Positions 45,673 to 53,155 of a DNA stretch of 64,000 nt are shown here, piece by piece (position 1 is the stretch's first letter; each line of letters starts with the position of its first letter). Location of the stretch: assembly GCA_964423875.1 (NCBI GenBank), contig CAYRGS010000006.1:3190-67189 (forward strand), in the 5' to 3' direction. Made by a program: the position numbers and the translations under genes. Source of the DNA: CAYRGS01 sp964423875. Lineage in GTDB: Bacteria > UBA8248 > JACPRG01 > G963555815. The notes below the pieces were generated by a model. The model did no database searches, was not told where the DNA came from, and was given only the letters and a program-made list of their open reading frames with translations.

Positions 45673-46476
45673 TCAACCGATGGCATTTTTCAAAGCCCGG
45701 ACAAACCCGCCCGCGGCGCGGAGTTTGGCCTCGGGGTCAGTCTCGGCGTCCAGGACGTTGATCAGCGCGCTTCCGACGATGATGCCGTCGCAGTGGCGGC
45801 TGACCTCGCGGGCCTGCTCGGGCGTCCTAATCCCGAACCCGGCGGCCACCGGAAGGCCGGTCAGGGCCTTGACGTTCTCGAGACTGTCCTTCAGATCCCC
45901 GGCCAGCCCTTCCCGCGCGCCCGTGACGCCGAGTTGGGCGACGTAATAAATGAAACCCCGGGCTCTCGCGCAAATCATCGTCCGCCGCTTGGGCGTGCTG
46001 GTCGGGGCGAGCATCGCAATGGTGTCCAACGGCGTCCCGTCCGTCAAGCCCATCAGGGGGGCCGATTCTTCGAAGGGGAGGTCCGGGATGATCACGCCGT
46101 CCACGCCCGCGCGGACGGCGGCCTCGACGAACCCGCCCTCGCCCATCGCGAAAATCGGGTTGTAGTAGGTCATCAGGACAAGAGGGAGGCGGACGTCCTT
46201 GCGGATCTCCCCCACCATCCCCAGGATCGCCCGCAGGCTCGTCCCGTTCTTCAGGGACCTGAAGGAGGCCCGCTGAATGGTCGGGCCGTCGGCCATGGGG
46301 TCTGAGAACGGGACGCCCAACTCCACCAGGTCCGCCCCCGTCTCCTCCAGCCGGAAGATGAGGTCTTTCGTAAATTCGAGGTCCGGGTCCCCCGTCGTCA
46401 CGAATGGGATCAGGGCCTTGCCACCTCCCTCGCCGGCTCCGCCCAAGGCTTCGAAACATTCGGCAATCCGGCCCAT
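45673..46476 (-). CDS. trpA: Tryptophan synthase alpha subunit (267 aa)
   Basis: TrpA cleaves indole-3-glycerol phosphate. The catalytic Glu and Asp are in DLVELGVPFSDPMADGPTIQ; IIPDLPFEES, the loop VTGAREGL, GFGIRTPEQ and IIVGSALI complete the pattern. ATG 46476 follows the trpB stop directly with no gap (TGA then ATG), so translation is coupled. It is the last gene of trpF-trpB-trpA. Confidence 0.97.
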   Translation of the reverse strand: MGRIAECFEALGGAGEGGGKALIPFVTTGDPDLEFTKDLIFRLEETGADLVELGVPFSDPMADGPTIQRASFRSLKNGTSLRAILGMVGEIRKDVRLPLVLMTYYNPIFAMGEGGFVEAAVRAGVDGVIIPDLPFEESAPLMGLTDGTPLDTIAMLAPTSTPKRRTMICARARGFIYYVAQLGVTGAREGLAGDLKDSLENVKALTGLPVAAGFGIRTPEQAREVSRHCDGIIVGSALINVLDAETDPEAKLRAAGGFVRALKNAIG

Positions 46477-47757
46477 TCAGTCCCGACTCCGGTCCGGCCC
46501 CGCGCCGCCTTGCTGGGACACCTTCTCCCCTTCTTCCCGCAATCGCATCACGTGGTCCATGTCCTTATCGCCCCGCCCCGAGAGGCAGAGAACGACAACC
46601 GCCCCGGGGGCAAGGGTCTTGACGAGCTTGGGCAGGTGGGCGACGGCGTGAGCGGTTTCCAGCGCGGGGATGATCCCCTCCATCCGAGCCAGGAGTCCGA
46701 AGCCCTCCAGGGCCTCCTCGTCCGTCACGGCGACGTACTCCGCCCTTTGCGAATCCCGGTAGAAGCTGTGCTCAGGACCGACGCCCGGGTAATCGAGGCC
46801 CGCCGAGATCGAGTGGGCCGGGATGATCTGACCGTCCTCGTCGTACAGCAGGTAGCTCTTGCTGCCGTGCAACACGCCGGGCTTGCCCATGCCCAGGGGA
46901 GCGCCGTGCCGGCCAGTCGCCAACCCCAGCCCCCCCGCCTCGACGCCCACCATCCGGACGCCGCGCTCGCCGTAGAAGGGGTGAAATAGGCCGATGGCGT
47001 TGCTTCCCCCGCCCACGCAGGCGATCAGCGCGTCGGGCATCCGCCCCGTCGCCGCTAGGCATTGGGCGCGCGCCTCCCGGCCGATGACCGACTGGAAGTC
47101 CCGGATCATCATGGGAAAAGGATGCGGCCCCACCACCGAACCCAGGAGGTAGTGCGTGTCGCGGACCGAGGCCGTCCAGTCCCGAAGGCACTCGCTCGTG
47201 GCGTCCTTCAGCGTGCCCGTCCCCGAATCGACGGGGTGGACCTCGGTCCCCATCAGCTCCATCCGGTAGACGTTGAGCTTCTGGCGCTCGATGTCCTCGG
47301 TCCCCATGTAGACCCGGCACGCGAGACCCAGCAGGGCGGCGGCCGTCGCGGCGGCCACCCCGTGCTGTCCGGCGCCGGTCTCGGCGATGACCCGCTTCTT
47401 CCCCAGCCTTCGGGCGAGGAGCGCCTGGGCGAGGGTGTTGTTGAGCTTGTGCGCGCCGGTGTGCAGCAGGTCCTCCCGCTTGAGGAACAGCCGCCCTCCC
47501 TCCCCCTCCCCGAGATGGGCCGAGAGGCCCTTGGCCTCATAGAGCGGCGTCGGCCGGCCGGCGAATTTCTCCAGGAGAGCGTTCAACTCATTTTGAAACG
47601 CCCCGTCGCCGCGGAGCTGCCCGTAAGCCGCCTCCAGCTCCTCGAGGGCGGGCATGAGCGTCTCGGGGACGAACCTCCCCCCAAAGACGCCGAAGTGCCC
47701 CTGGGCGTCGGGGAGGGCGTCCGCATTCGTGAGAGCGGGAGCGGCCTCGGGATTCAC
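46477..47757 (-). CDS. trpB: Tryptophan synthase beta subunit (426 aa)
   Basis: The PLP Lys is in LLHTGAHKLNN; ETGAGQHGVAAATAAALLG, CVGGGSNAIGLFHPF, LDYPGVGPEHS and LCLSGRGDKD are complete, and the N-terminal GHFGVFGGRFVPETLMPAL is standard. GTG 47757 is preceded by GGAGGAAAATCG. It begins 17 bases after trpF ends and abuts trpA. This is the main TrpB1 type that channels indole from TrpA. Confidence 0.97.
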   Translation of the reverse strand: MNPEAAPALTNADALPDAQGHFGVFGGRFVPETLMPALEELEAAYGQLRGDGAFQNELNALLEKFAGRPTPLYEAKGLSAHLGEGEGGRLFLKREDLLHTGAHKLNNTLAQALLARRLGKKRVIAETGAGQHGVAAATAAALLGLACRVYMGTEDIERQKLNVYRMELMGTEVHPVDSGTGTLKDATSECLRDWTASVRDTHYLLGSVVGPHPFPMMIRDFQSVIGREARAQCLAATGRMPDALIACVGGGSNAIGLFHPFYGERGVRMVGVEAGGLGLATGRHGAPLGMGKPGVLHGSKSYLLYDEDGQIIPAHSISAGLDYPGVGPEHSFYRDSQRAEYVAVTDEEALEGFGLLARMEGIIPALETAHAVAHLPKLVKTLAPGAVVVLCLSGRGDKDMDHVMRLREEGEKVSQQGGAGPDRSRD

Positions 47758-47774
47758 GGGCGATTTTCCTCCGG

Positions 47775-48422
47775 TCAGGCCGAAGCGGCAGCCTTGGCGT
47801 TCTCGATGAAGGCCCGCACTTTCTCCGGGTCTTTCTTGCAAAGCTCCGCCTCGACTCCGCTGGAGGAGTCCACGGCATAGGGCTTCAGGGTCTTGACCGC
47901 CTCAGCGACGTTGTCGGGATTGAGTCCGCCTGAGAGGATGAAGGGGTGAAGCCCTTCGGCGTCCGCGACCAGGTCCCACTCGAACGTCTTTCCCACCCCG
48001 CCGATCTCTTTGGGATCGTAGGCGTCGAGAAGGGGCGTCACGCGGCCGACCCCCCGGTAGGCGGGGATCGCCTCCAGCGTTTCTGGACCCTTGACCCGGA
48101 ACGCCTTGATAACGGGGGTGGGGTTATCGGCCGTATCCGCCAACTGGTGACAGTCGTAAGGCGGCTCTTCGCCGTGAAGCTGGACGGTGTCGAGCCGGCA
48201 GATTCGGACGGCCGTTCGAACCTCGCGGACCTCGATATCAGCGAAGACCCCTACGACGGTCAGAAGGGGGGGGAGGTTCCGCGTAATCTCATTGGCCGTT
48301 TCCCAGGAGATGCAGCGGGCATAGCCCTCCACGAAGTTCAGCCCGATGGCGTCCGCCCCCGCTTCGAAGGCCGCCACCGCGTCATCGACATTCGTGATTC
48401 CGCAGATCTTGACCTTGACCAC
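47775..48422 (-). CDS. trpF: Phosphoribosylanthranilate isomerase (215 aa)
   Basis: The TIM-barrel starts with VKVKICGITNVDDA; GADAIGLNFVEGYAR, VGVFAD, VQLHGEE, LDAYDP and LSGGLNPDNVAEAV follow, with SSGVE near the end. TrpF isomerises N-(5'-phosphoribosyl)anthranilate. GTG 48422 is the likely start. It leads the trpFBA block; trpE/D/C are not seen here. Confidence 0.95.
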   Translation of the reverse strand: MVKVKICGITNVDDAVAAFEAGADAIGLNFVEGYARCISWETANEITRNLPPLLTVVGVFADIEVREVRTAVRICRLDTVQLHGEEPPYDCHQLADTADNPTPVIKAFRVKGPETLEAIPAYRGVGRVTPLLDAYDPKEIGGVGKTFEWDLVADAEGLHPFILSGGLNPDNVAEAVKTLKPYAVDSSSGVEAELCKKDPEKVRAFIENAKAAASA

Positions 48423-48554
48423 AGGGTGACCTCTCTTTATCCACAGGTTCCGCGGATTACACTGAAGGTTCAAAAAAAACCAGGAAGAAACCAAATCACG
48501 ATGGCCAACGACGATGCAACGGGCGGCGCTCGAGACGCAGATTCTCGTTTCATT

Positions 48555-48577
48555 CACAGATTACACAGATTACACAG
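48555..48577. repeat. Short tandem repeat (cacagatta units)
   Basis: Two and a half copies of the nonamer cacagatta in the 277-base gap between trpF and the HAD gene (48423-48699). Similar short cacagattacacagatt strings occur between genes of several G+C-rich bacteria. The gap has no gene. Confidence 0.8.
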
Positions 48578-48699
48578 CAAGGTTCAAGGAAAAGAGGATT
48601 TGGGATCGGACTCGATCACCTTGCTCCCGCTTTTCACCGCAACCAAATCAACCTACATTGAGATCGCCGTTTCACCGATTCACCGAGGAGGTCGGCCCA

Positions 48700-49401
48700 A
48701 TGACGATGACGCACTCCGCACCCGATACGGGCCGCCCCGTCTTCGACGCCGTCATCTTCGACCAGGACGGGACCCTCGTGGACACCATGGACGTCATCTT
48801 CGAAGCGTTCGTCAACACCCTACTTCGATTTGCCGACCGGCGGGTCTCGCGGGAAGAGCTTTTCCGGGGCATGGGGCCGCCCGAAGAAGAGATGCTGCGC
48901 GGATACATCCCAAAGCCTTTATTCCCCGAGGCCATAGAGTTCTTCTTCGGCCACTACCACCGGGCGGCGGACAGGATTCGCCTGTTTCCGGGGGTTCAAG
49001 AGGCACTGGCGCGTCTTGACGGGGCGGGCGTGAAGCTCGGCCTCTTTACGGGCAAAGGAAGACGGGGCACCCGGTGGACGCTCGACCTGTTGGACCTCGC
49101 AGGATGGTTCACCTCCCCGGTGACCGGCGACGATGTGGAACGATACAAACCGGACCCGGAAGGGGTCCTGCGGGCGATGTCCGCGGCCGGCGTTTCGGCG
49201 GAGAGGTCCGGCCGGGCGCTGGTCGTCGGGGACTCCCCCTACGACATTCAGGCCGGCCGGGCAGCGGGGGTGAAGACGGGCGTCGCCCTCTGGGGGGTCG
49301 GCGATATCGCCCGCTTCGACGGGGTCGAGGCCGATTTCCGGTTCGAGACGCCGGCCGACCTCGTCCGGGCCGTCCTTCCGGCGTCTTCGGGGGCCGCATA
49401 G
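48700..49401 (+). CDS. HAD-superfamily hydrolase (233 aa)
   Basis: The phosphatase motif I DQDGTLVDTMD has both Asp, motif II is in LFTGKGRRG, the Lys of motif III is in VERYKPDPEG, and the Asp pair of motif IV is in VVGDSPYDIQAG. A helical cap lies between motif I and II, so it is of the phosphoglycolate phosphatase/pyrophosphatase (PpaX) kind. Start ATG 48700 follows GAGGAGG. It stands alone and convergent with the MBL gene. The substrate is not predictable. Confidence 0.9.
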   Translation: MTMTHSAPDTGRPVFDAVIFDQDGTLVDTMDVIFEAFVNTLLRFADRRVSREELFRGMGPPEEEMLRGYIPKPLFPEAIEFFFGHYHRAADRIRLFPGVQEALARLDGAGVKLGLFTGKGRRGTRWTLDLLDLAGWFTSPVTGDDVERYKPDPEGVLRAMSAAGVSAERSGRALVVGDSPYDIQAGRAAGVKTGVALWGVGDIARFDGVEADFRFETPADLVRAVLPASSGAA

Positions 49402-49462
49402 CACGCACGGCGGGATACCCGCCCTACCCTCAATATGGGATATCGATGTCCGGGACGATTCG

Positions 49463-50293
49463 TCAGGTCAAAGCGTACGCGTCCTCAGCCAACCGCTTCA
49501 CCCGGCCCTCGGCATAGAGCTTGACGAGGTGCGCCTCCACCGTTTTCTCCGCGAACCCCTGAAGCCCCGGACTCAAACCTCGGCCGTGGTAGATCCGGCG
49601 AGTCAGGTCCGGAACAGCGGCCTCCCCGTTTTCCAGAAGCCGGAGGATATCGCCCTCCCGCTCCAGCCGCCGCTGAATGTAAGCTTCGATCTTCTCCGCC
49701 GGATTTTCAACGGGAAGGCCGTGACCGGAGAGAAGGAGCCGGAGGGGCAAACCCGCTATCCGGCGCAAAGATGCCAGATAATCAGCCATGTCGCCATCCG
49801 GCGTCCCGACCCAGGAGGAAGGCTCGCCGGTGACCAGGTCCCCCGAGAACAGGATCCCCTCCCCTTCCCAGTGGAAACAGAGATGCCCCCGGGCATGTCC
49901 GGGCGTGTGAAGCGCAACGAGCGGTCCCAGCGGGGATTCCACGCTCTCTCCATCCCGGAGATACCGGACGCCGCTCAGGCCGTTGATCCGATCCGCGTAG
50001 AGCAGGGTCTCCGCCCGGTGAAGGCGGACCCCAAACCCCGCGCGGGAGAGCGCGCCCGCCCCGCCTGCGTGGTCGCGATGCAGATGCGTAAGAAGCAGGG
50101 TTCCGACGCCGAAGGCGGAAAGATTTCTCTCCATTCCCCCGGCCTTTCCGGAGAACCCGGCGTCGATCAGGACGGGCCGCTCACCTTCCAGGAGGTAGGC
50201 GTTGACGCTGCTGGACAAACTGCCCTTTGCGCCGGAAAAAGAGGAAATCCGCAAGCCCCGGGGAAGCGGAGGCGTCGCCGGATCAGGCGGCAT
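49463..50293 (-). CDS. MBL-fold metallo-hydrolase with C-terminal winged helix (276 aa)
   Basis: The metal motif THLHRDHAGG, His in HTPGHARGHL, Asp in FSGDLV and His in LLSGHGLP form the dinuclear site. Beyond about residue 205 a winged-helix segment (RRLEREGDILRLLENGE, TVEAHLVKLYAEGRV) matches the C-terminal domain of the LACTB2/beta-lactamase-like 2 group, some of which are RNases. ATG 50293. The HAD gene is convergent with it, and thioredoxin lies upstream on the same strand. A short ggcggg-ata-cccgcc hairpin lies in the gap after the stop (49409-49423). Confidence 0.9.
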   Translation of the reverse strand: MPPDPATPPLPRGLRISSFSGAKGSLSSSVNAYLLEGERPVLIDAGFSGKAGGMERNLSAFGVGTLLLTHLHRDHAGGAGALSRAGFGVRLHRAETLLYADRINGLSGVRYLRDGESVESPLGPLVALHTPGHARGHLCFHWEGEGILFSGDLVTGEPSSWVGTPDGDMADYLASLRRIAGLPLRLLLSGHGLPVENPAEKIEAYIQRRLEREGDILRLLENGEAAVPDLTRRIYHGRGLSPGLQGFAEKTVEAHLVKLYAEGRVKRLAEDAYALT

Positions 50294-50397
50294 GGGTCGA
50301 CTTCAATCTGTATCGGGTCCTTGGGTCGAGGGCGAGCGCGCGGGAAGCGGACGACGGCCCCCTGCCGCGCCTATTCCGGCCGAAGGGGGGGGCTCGC

Positions 50398-50724
50398 TCA
50401 GAGGTTCTGATCGACGATCTTCTGAAGGTCTTTCTTCGAGCGGACGCCCACGATTTGCTCGACCACTTCGCCGCCCTTGAATACGAGAAGCGTGGGAATT
50501 CCGCGGATTCCGAACCGGGTTGCCGTCTTGGGATTTTCATCCACGTTGAGCTTTCCGACGCGCAGGCGTCCGGCATTCTCTTCGGCCAGCGCCTTGACGA
50601 CCGGAGCGATCATCTTGCAGGGCGCGCACCAGTCGGCCCAGAAGTCCACCATCGTGGGAAGATCGGCATTCACCACCTGCGTGTCGAACTCGTCATCGGT
50701 GAACTCAAGCATGTGCTCCGACAT
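50398..50724 (-). CDS. trxA: Thioredoxin (108 aa)
   Basis: The active site is DWCAPCK (residues 31-37), a WCAPC variant of WCGPC. The cis-Pro loop is GIRGIPTLLVFKGG (72-85). Length and the VDFWADWC start are typical. ATG 50724 has GGAGG nearby upstream. It could reduce cytoplasmic disulfides. It is unlikely to be the Ccm-dedicated thioredoxin, since no signal or membrane segment is present. The 395-base gap upstream holds a 34-base palindrome and a promoter for the divergent gene. Confidence 0.95.
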   Translation of the reverse strand: MSEHMLEFTDDEFDTQVVNADLPTMVDFWADWCAPCKMIAPVVKALAEENAGRLRVGKLNVDENPKTATRFGIRGIPTLLVFKGGEVVEQIVGVRSKKDLQKIVDQNL

Positions 50725-50865
50725 CTCGGATTTCCTCCCAACTCTTGGAAATTGGGCCGCACGCGGCCGAAGACCGATCTTTCCGCTCAAGACGGGCTTG
50801 TCCACAACCCAGGACGGCCCAACGGTTCCACACATCAATTTACTCCCCGCCGGACCGCTCAGCAA

Positions 50866-50899
50866 GTCCGTTCGGCCCGGCCGGCCGGGCCGAACGGAC
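50866..50899. repeat. Perfect 34 bp palindrome
   Basis: The half-site gtccgttcggcccggcc (50866-50882) is followed directly by its exact complement, giving a 17+17 base perfect palindrome with no loop. It ends 11 bases before the -35 box of the promoter at 50910 and lies between divergent trxA and the CoxG-like gene. It could be an operator, a cruciform or a repetitive palindrome. Confidence 0.95.
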
Positions 50900-50909
50900 G
50901 CGATCGCCG

Positions 50910-50938
50910 TTGACACGCCGGAAGGCCTGAACTATCTT
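50910..50938 (+). promoter_or_regulatory. Sigma-70-like promoter for the CoxG-like gene
   Basis: TTGACA (50910-50915), 17 bases, then TATCTT (50933-50938): a near-consensus promoter reading toward the gene at 51120. The predicted start of transcription is near 50945, leaving a leader of about 175 bases. It lies immediately downstream of the 34 bp palindrome. Confidence 0.65.
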
Positions 50939-51119
50939 TGTTCGACGTCCGAAAATTTCCGGCCGCGGGACCGCATTCAGGCAGCCTGCGGCGGAACGTT
51001 TTCAACCACCTTTCAGACCGGACCCGGCGGCAGGAATCGGTTGCCGGGCATGGGCGGACCTCGCCGGACGGGGCGATGATCGCGGCCACCGGCAAGGACC
51101 TCGGTAGGGAGTCACGAAC

Positions 51120-51566
51120 ATGCAGATCGCGAACACCATTGTCATCGAAGCCTCCATTCAGAACACCTGGGACTTTCTCCTGGACGCCTCCAAGGTCGCG
51201 GCGTGCGTTCCGGGGGTGGAGAACGTCGAGAAGATCGATGAAGACAACTACGTCGTGGACATCATGGCGAAGGTTGGGTTCATCAAGGCCAAATTCAAAG
51301 TGAAACTGGCTATCGTCGAGAGGCAGCCGCCCACGTACATGAAGTCCGAGGGCTCGGGCGACGAAACGGGGAAGATGAGCAGCCTGAAGACGGCCACTGA
51401 GCTGAACCTGAAAGAGCTCGGTCCCAGCCAGACCGAGCTAAGCGCCACGACCGAAGTGAACGTATTCGGCAAGCTCGGGACCTTCGGACACAGCGTGATC
51501 AAGGGCAAGGCCGACAAGATGTGGCAGGAGTTCGTCGACGACCTGAAAGGGCAGTTGGAGGGCTGA
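51120..51566 (+). CDS. CoxG/SRPBCC family protein (148 aa)
   Basis: The START-like fold is shown by WDFLLDASKVAACVPGVENVEKID, VGFIKAKFKVKL and the C-terminal FVDDLKGQL. The CVPG motif and the position of the second Val-Pro are the signature of CoxG, the protein tied to CO dehydrogenase and related molybdenum hydroxylases as a membrane or lipid-associated partner. A molybdenum-hydroxylase gene of the CoxL type lies at the far left edge, but about 50 kb away. A strong terminator follows the gene. Confidence 0.85.
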   Translation: MQIANTIVIEASIQNTWDFLLDASKVAACVPGVENVEKIDEDNYVVDIMAKVGFIKAKFKVKLAIVERQPPTYMKSEGSGDETGKMSSLKTATELNLKELGPSQTELSATTEVNVFGKLGTFGHSVIKGKADKMWQEFVDDLKGQLEG

Positions 51567-51606
51567 TTCCGCCGGGGTCCGGTGAGGCATCAAATCGTCA
51601 AGCAAG

Positions 51607-51640
51607 AAGAGCGGCCTCTTCGGGGGCCGCTCTTTTATTT
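51607..51640 (+). terminator. Rho-independent terminator after the CoxG-like gene
   Basis: A 10-base-pair stem (AAGAGCGGCC with GGCCGCTCTT) around an 8-base loop, followed by TTATTT. It is also usable in the opposite direction for ccmH, whose stop is at 51690, though the T-run on that strand is poor. Confidence 0.85.
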
Positions 51641-51689
51641 GTCGTGGGGAAGGAAAGACACGGTTTCGCCGGCGATAGGCCGGAAGGGG

Positions 51690-52208
51690 TTACAGGTCGT
51701 ACTCTTTCAACTCCTGATCCAACCTCCGGACGTACTTCTGGTACTCGGGGTCTTTCGGGAATTCAACCGCCGGGGCTCCCCCCGCCGCCGCCCCGCCTTC
51801 GTATCTGGACCAGATCCGAAGGAGAAGGAAAATGACCCCGCCGCCCGAGAGCATGAGCGCCAGGGGCAGATACCAGGCCGTCAGGAAAAAGCCCCGATGC
51901 GGGGGCGCGGGCCGCACACTCGGACCGTACACCTCGACAAAGTAGTCGATGATCTCCTGCTTCGATTTTCCCTGCTTCACCTGGCGGCGGATCACCTCCC
52001 GGAGCTGCTCGGCCTCCGGGCTCGGACAGTCGGCGATGAGGCGGCCCGGACAGACGGGGCTCATGATCGATTTGGCGATGTCCACCGGATCGGGCGGCGG
52101 CTCGGCCCCCGCCGCCGGTAGGACCCCCACCCAAAGGCCCGCCGCGGCGACCGTCACGCCAAGAGCCCGCCGCAGGCGGCTCCCTTTTCTTCTCCCGGCC
52201 CGACTCAT
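51690..52208 (-). CDS. ccmH: Cytochrome c-type biogenesis protein CcmH, variant (172 aa)
   Basis: The signal peptide (LGVTVAAAGLWVGVLPAAGA) precedes SPVCPGRLIADCPSPEAEQLREVI, which aligns with the CcmH/NrfF domain (LRCPVC...). The first Cys of the usual CxxC is Ser50, while Cys53 remains and an extra Cys61 lies eight residues on. The QGKSKQEIIDYFVEVYG helix and a C-terminal membrane helix (LPLALMLSGGGVIFLLL) are standard. Intact CcmH passes electrons to apocytochrome. ATG 52208 overlaps the ccmD stop (ATGA). It ends the ccm operon. Confidence 0.85.
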   Translation of the reverse strand: MSRAGRRKGSRLRRALGVTVAAAGLWVGVLPAAGAEPPPDPVDIAKSIMSPVCPGRLIADCPSPEAEQLREVIRRQVKQGKSKQEIIDYFVEVYGPSVRPAPPHRGFFLTAWYLPLALMLSGGGVIFLLLRIWSRYEGGAAAGGAPAVEFPKDPEYQKYVRRLDQELKEYDL

Positions 52209-52348
52209 TCGTCCCCTTCCCGCTCTCCCAACCGCTCTTGCAGGCGGGTCATGTCCACGCGGAGTGCCCGGCCCTGCTTCGCCAGCCGGAAAACGTACGC
52301 GCACAAAATGATCCAGACAATTGTATATGCGGCGAACAAATAGCTCAT
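52205..52348 (-). CDS. ccmD: CcmD-like small membrane protein (47 aa)
   Basis: A short gene between ccmC and ccmH, starting at ATG 52348. The product MSYLFAAYTIVWIILCAYV spans the membrane once, and the C-terminus is charged and Arg/Glu-rich (RLAKQGRALRV, RLQERLGERE). Size and position fit CcmD, which helps release haem-loaded CcmE from the ABC complex. The gene overlaps ccmH by four bases. Confidence 0.85.
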   Translation of the reverse strand: MSYLFAAYTIVWIILCAYVFRLAKQGRALRVDMTRLQERLGEREGDE

Positions 52349-52363
52349 CTCAACCCTTTCTTC

Positions 52364-53155
52364 TTATCTTCCGTCGTCCAGCCGGAAGCGCAGCCGCTCG
52401 GCCTCGTCCCGCAGCTCTTCCAGGACCACGCGCTGTCGGGCGAGGGTGGCGAACGCGGCCAGGAGCGCCAGGAACGTCAGGCCCAGGGCCACCAGGAACA
52501 TCGGGTCGCTCAGACCCGTTCCGATACCCTGCTCCGTGAGCACGACGGGTTTGGGATGAATCGTCCGCCAGATCATCACGGAGAAATGGTTGACGGGGAT
52601 GGAGATCGCCCCGACGATGCCCAGGACAGCCGAGTAGCGGGCCTTCTTCTCCGGCTCAAGGTCCTGCGCGCGGATCATCAGGTACGCCAGGTAGATGAAC
52701 CACAGGATGAGCGTCAGCGTAAGGCGGGCGTCCCAGGACCACCACACACCCCAAATTGGCTTGGCCCAGATGGGACCCGTGATCAGAACCATGCTGCAGA
52801 ACAGGAAGCCGACCTCGGCGCAGGCGTGGGCGTAAATGTCCCACCTCCGCTTCCGGGTCGCCAAGTAAGCGATGCTGGCAAGCATAACGAGACCGAAGGC
52901 CAGAAAAGCAACCCAGGCGGCCGGAACGTGGATGTAGAAGATCCGCATGACGGGCAGTGCCAGGGTCTCGCTCCCGACCTGGATGGTGATGTTCGGCGTG
53001 AGAACAAAGTCGAACGCCAGCGCCGCCACCATGAGGACCAGCGCGGCCGCGACGCTCAGATTGTCATAGGCCGCAACGCCAAACCGCAGCCACTGATCCT
53101 TCAGCGGCGTCGCCGGGGGGGCCGATTCCCGGACTTTGGCGTAAGTCACAATCAT
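52364..53155 (-). CDS. ccmC: Haem exporter/lyase component CcmC (263 aa)
   Basis: Six predicted membrane helices and the haem-handling WWD domain IWGVWWSWDARLT. His in VNHFSVMIWRTIHP and His of YIHVPAAW are the likely external haem ligands, as in other CcmC proteins. It loads haem on CcmE. ATG 53155 overlaps the ccmAB stop by four bases (ATGA). Confidence 0.95.
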   Translation of the reverse strand: MIVTYAKVRESAPPATPLKDQWLRFGVAAYDNLSVAAALVLMVAALAFDFVLTPNITIQVGSETLALPVMRIFYIHVPAAWVAFLAFGLVMLASIAYLATRKRRWDIYAHACAEVGFLFCSMVLITGPIWAKPIWGVWWSWDARLTLTLILWFIYLAYLMIRAQDLEPEKKARYSAVLGIVGAISIPVNHFSVMIWRTIHPKPVVLTEQGIGTGLSDPMFLVALGLTFLALLAAFATLARQRVVLEELRDEAERLRFRLDDGR

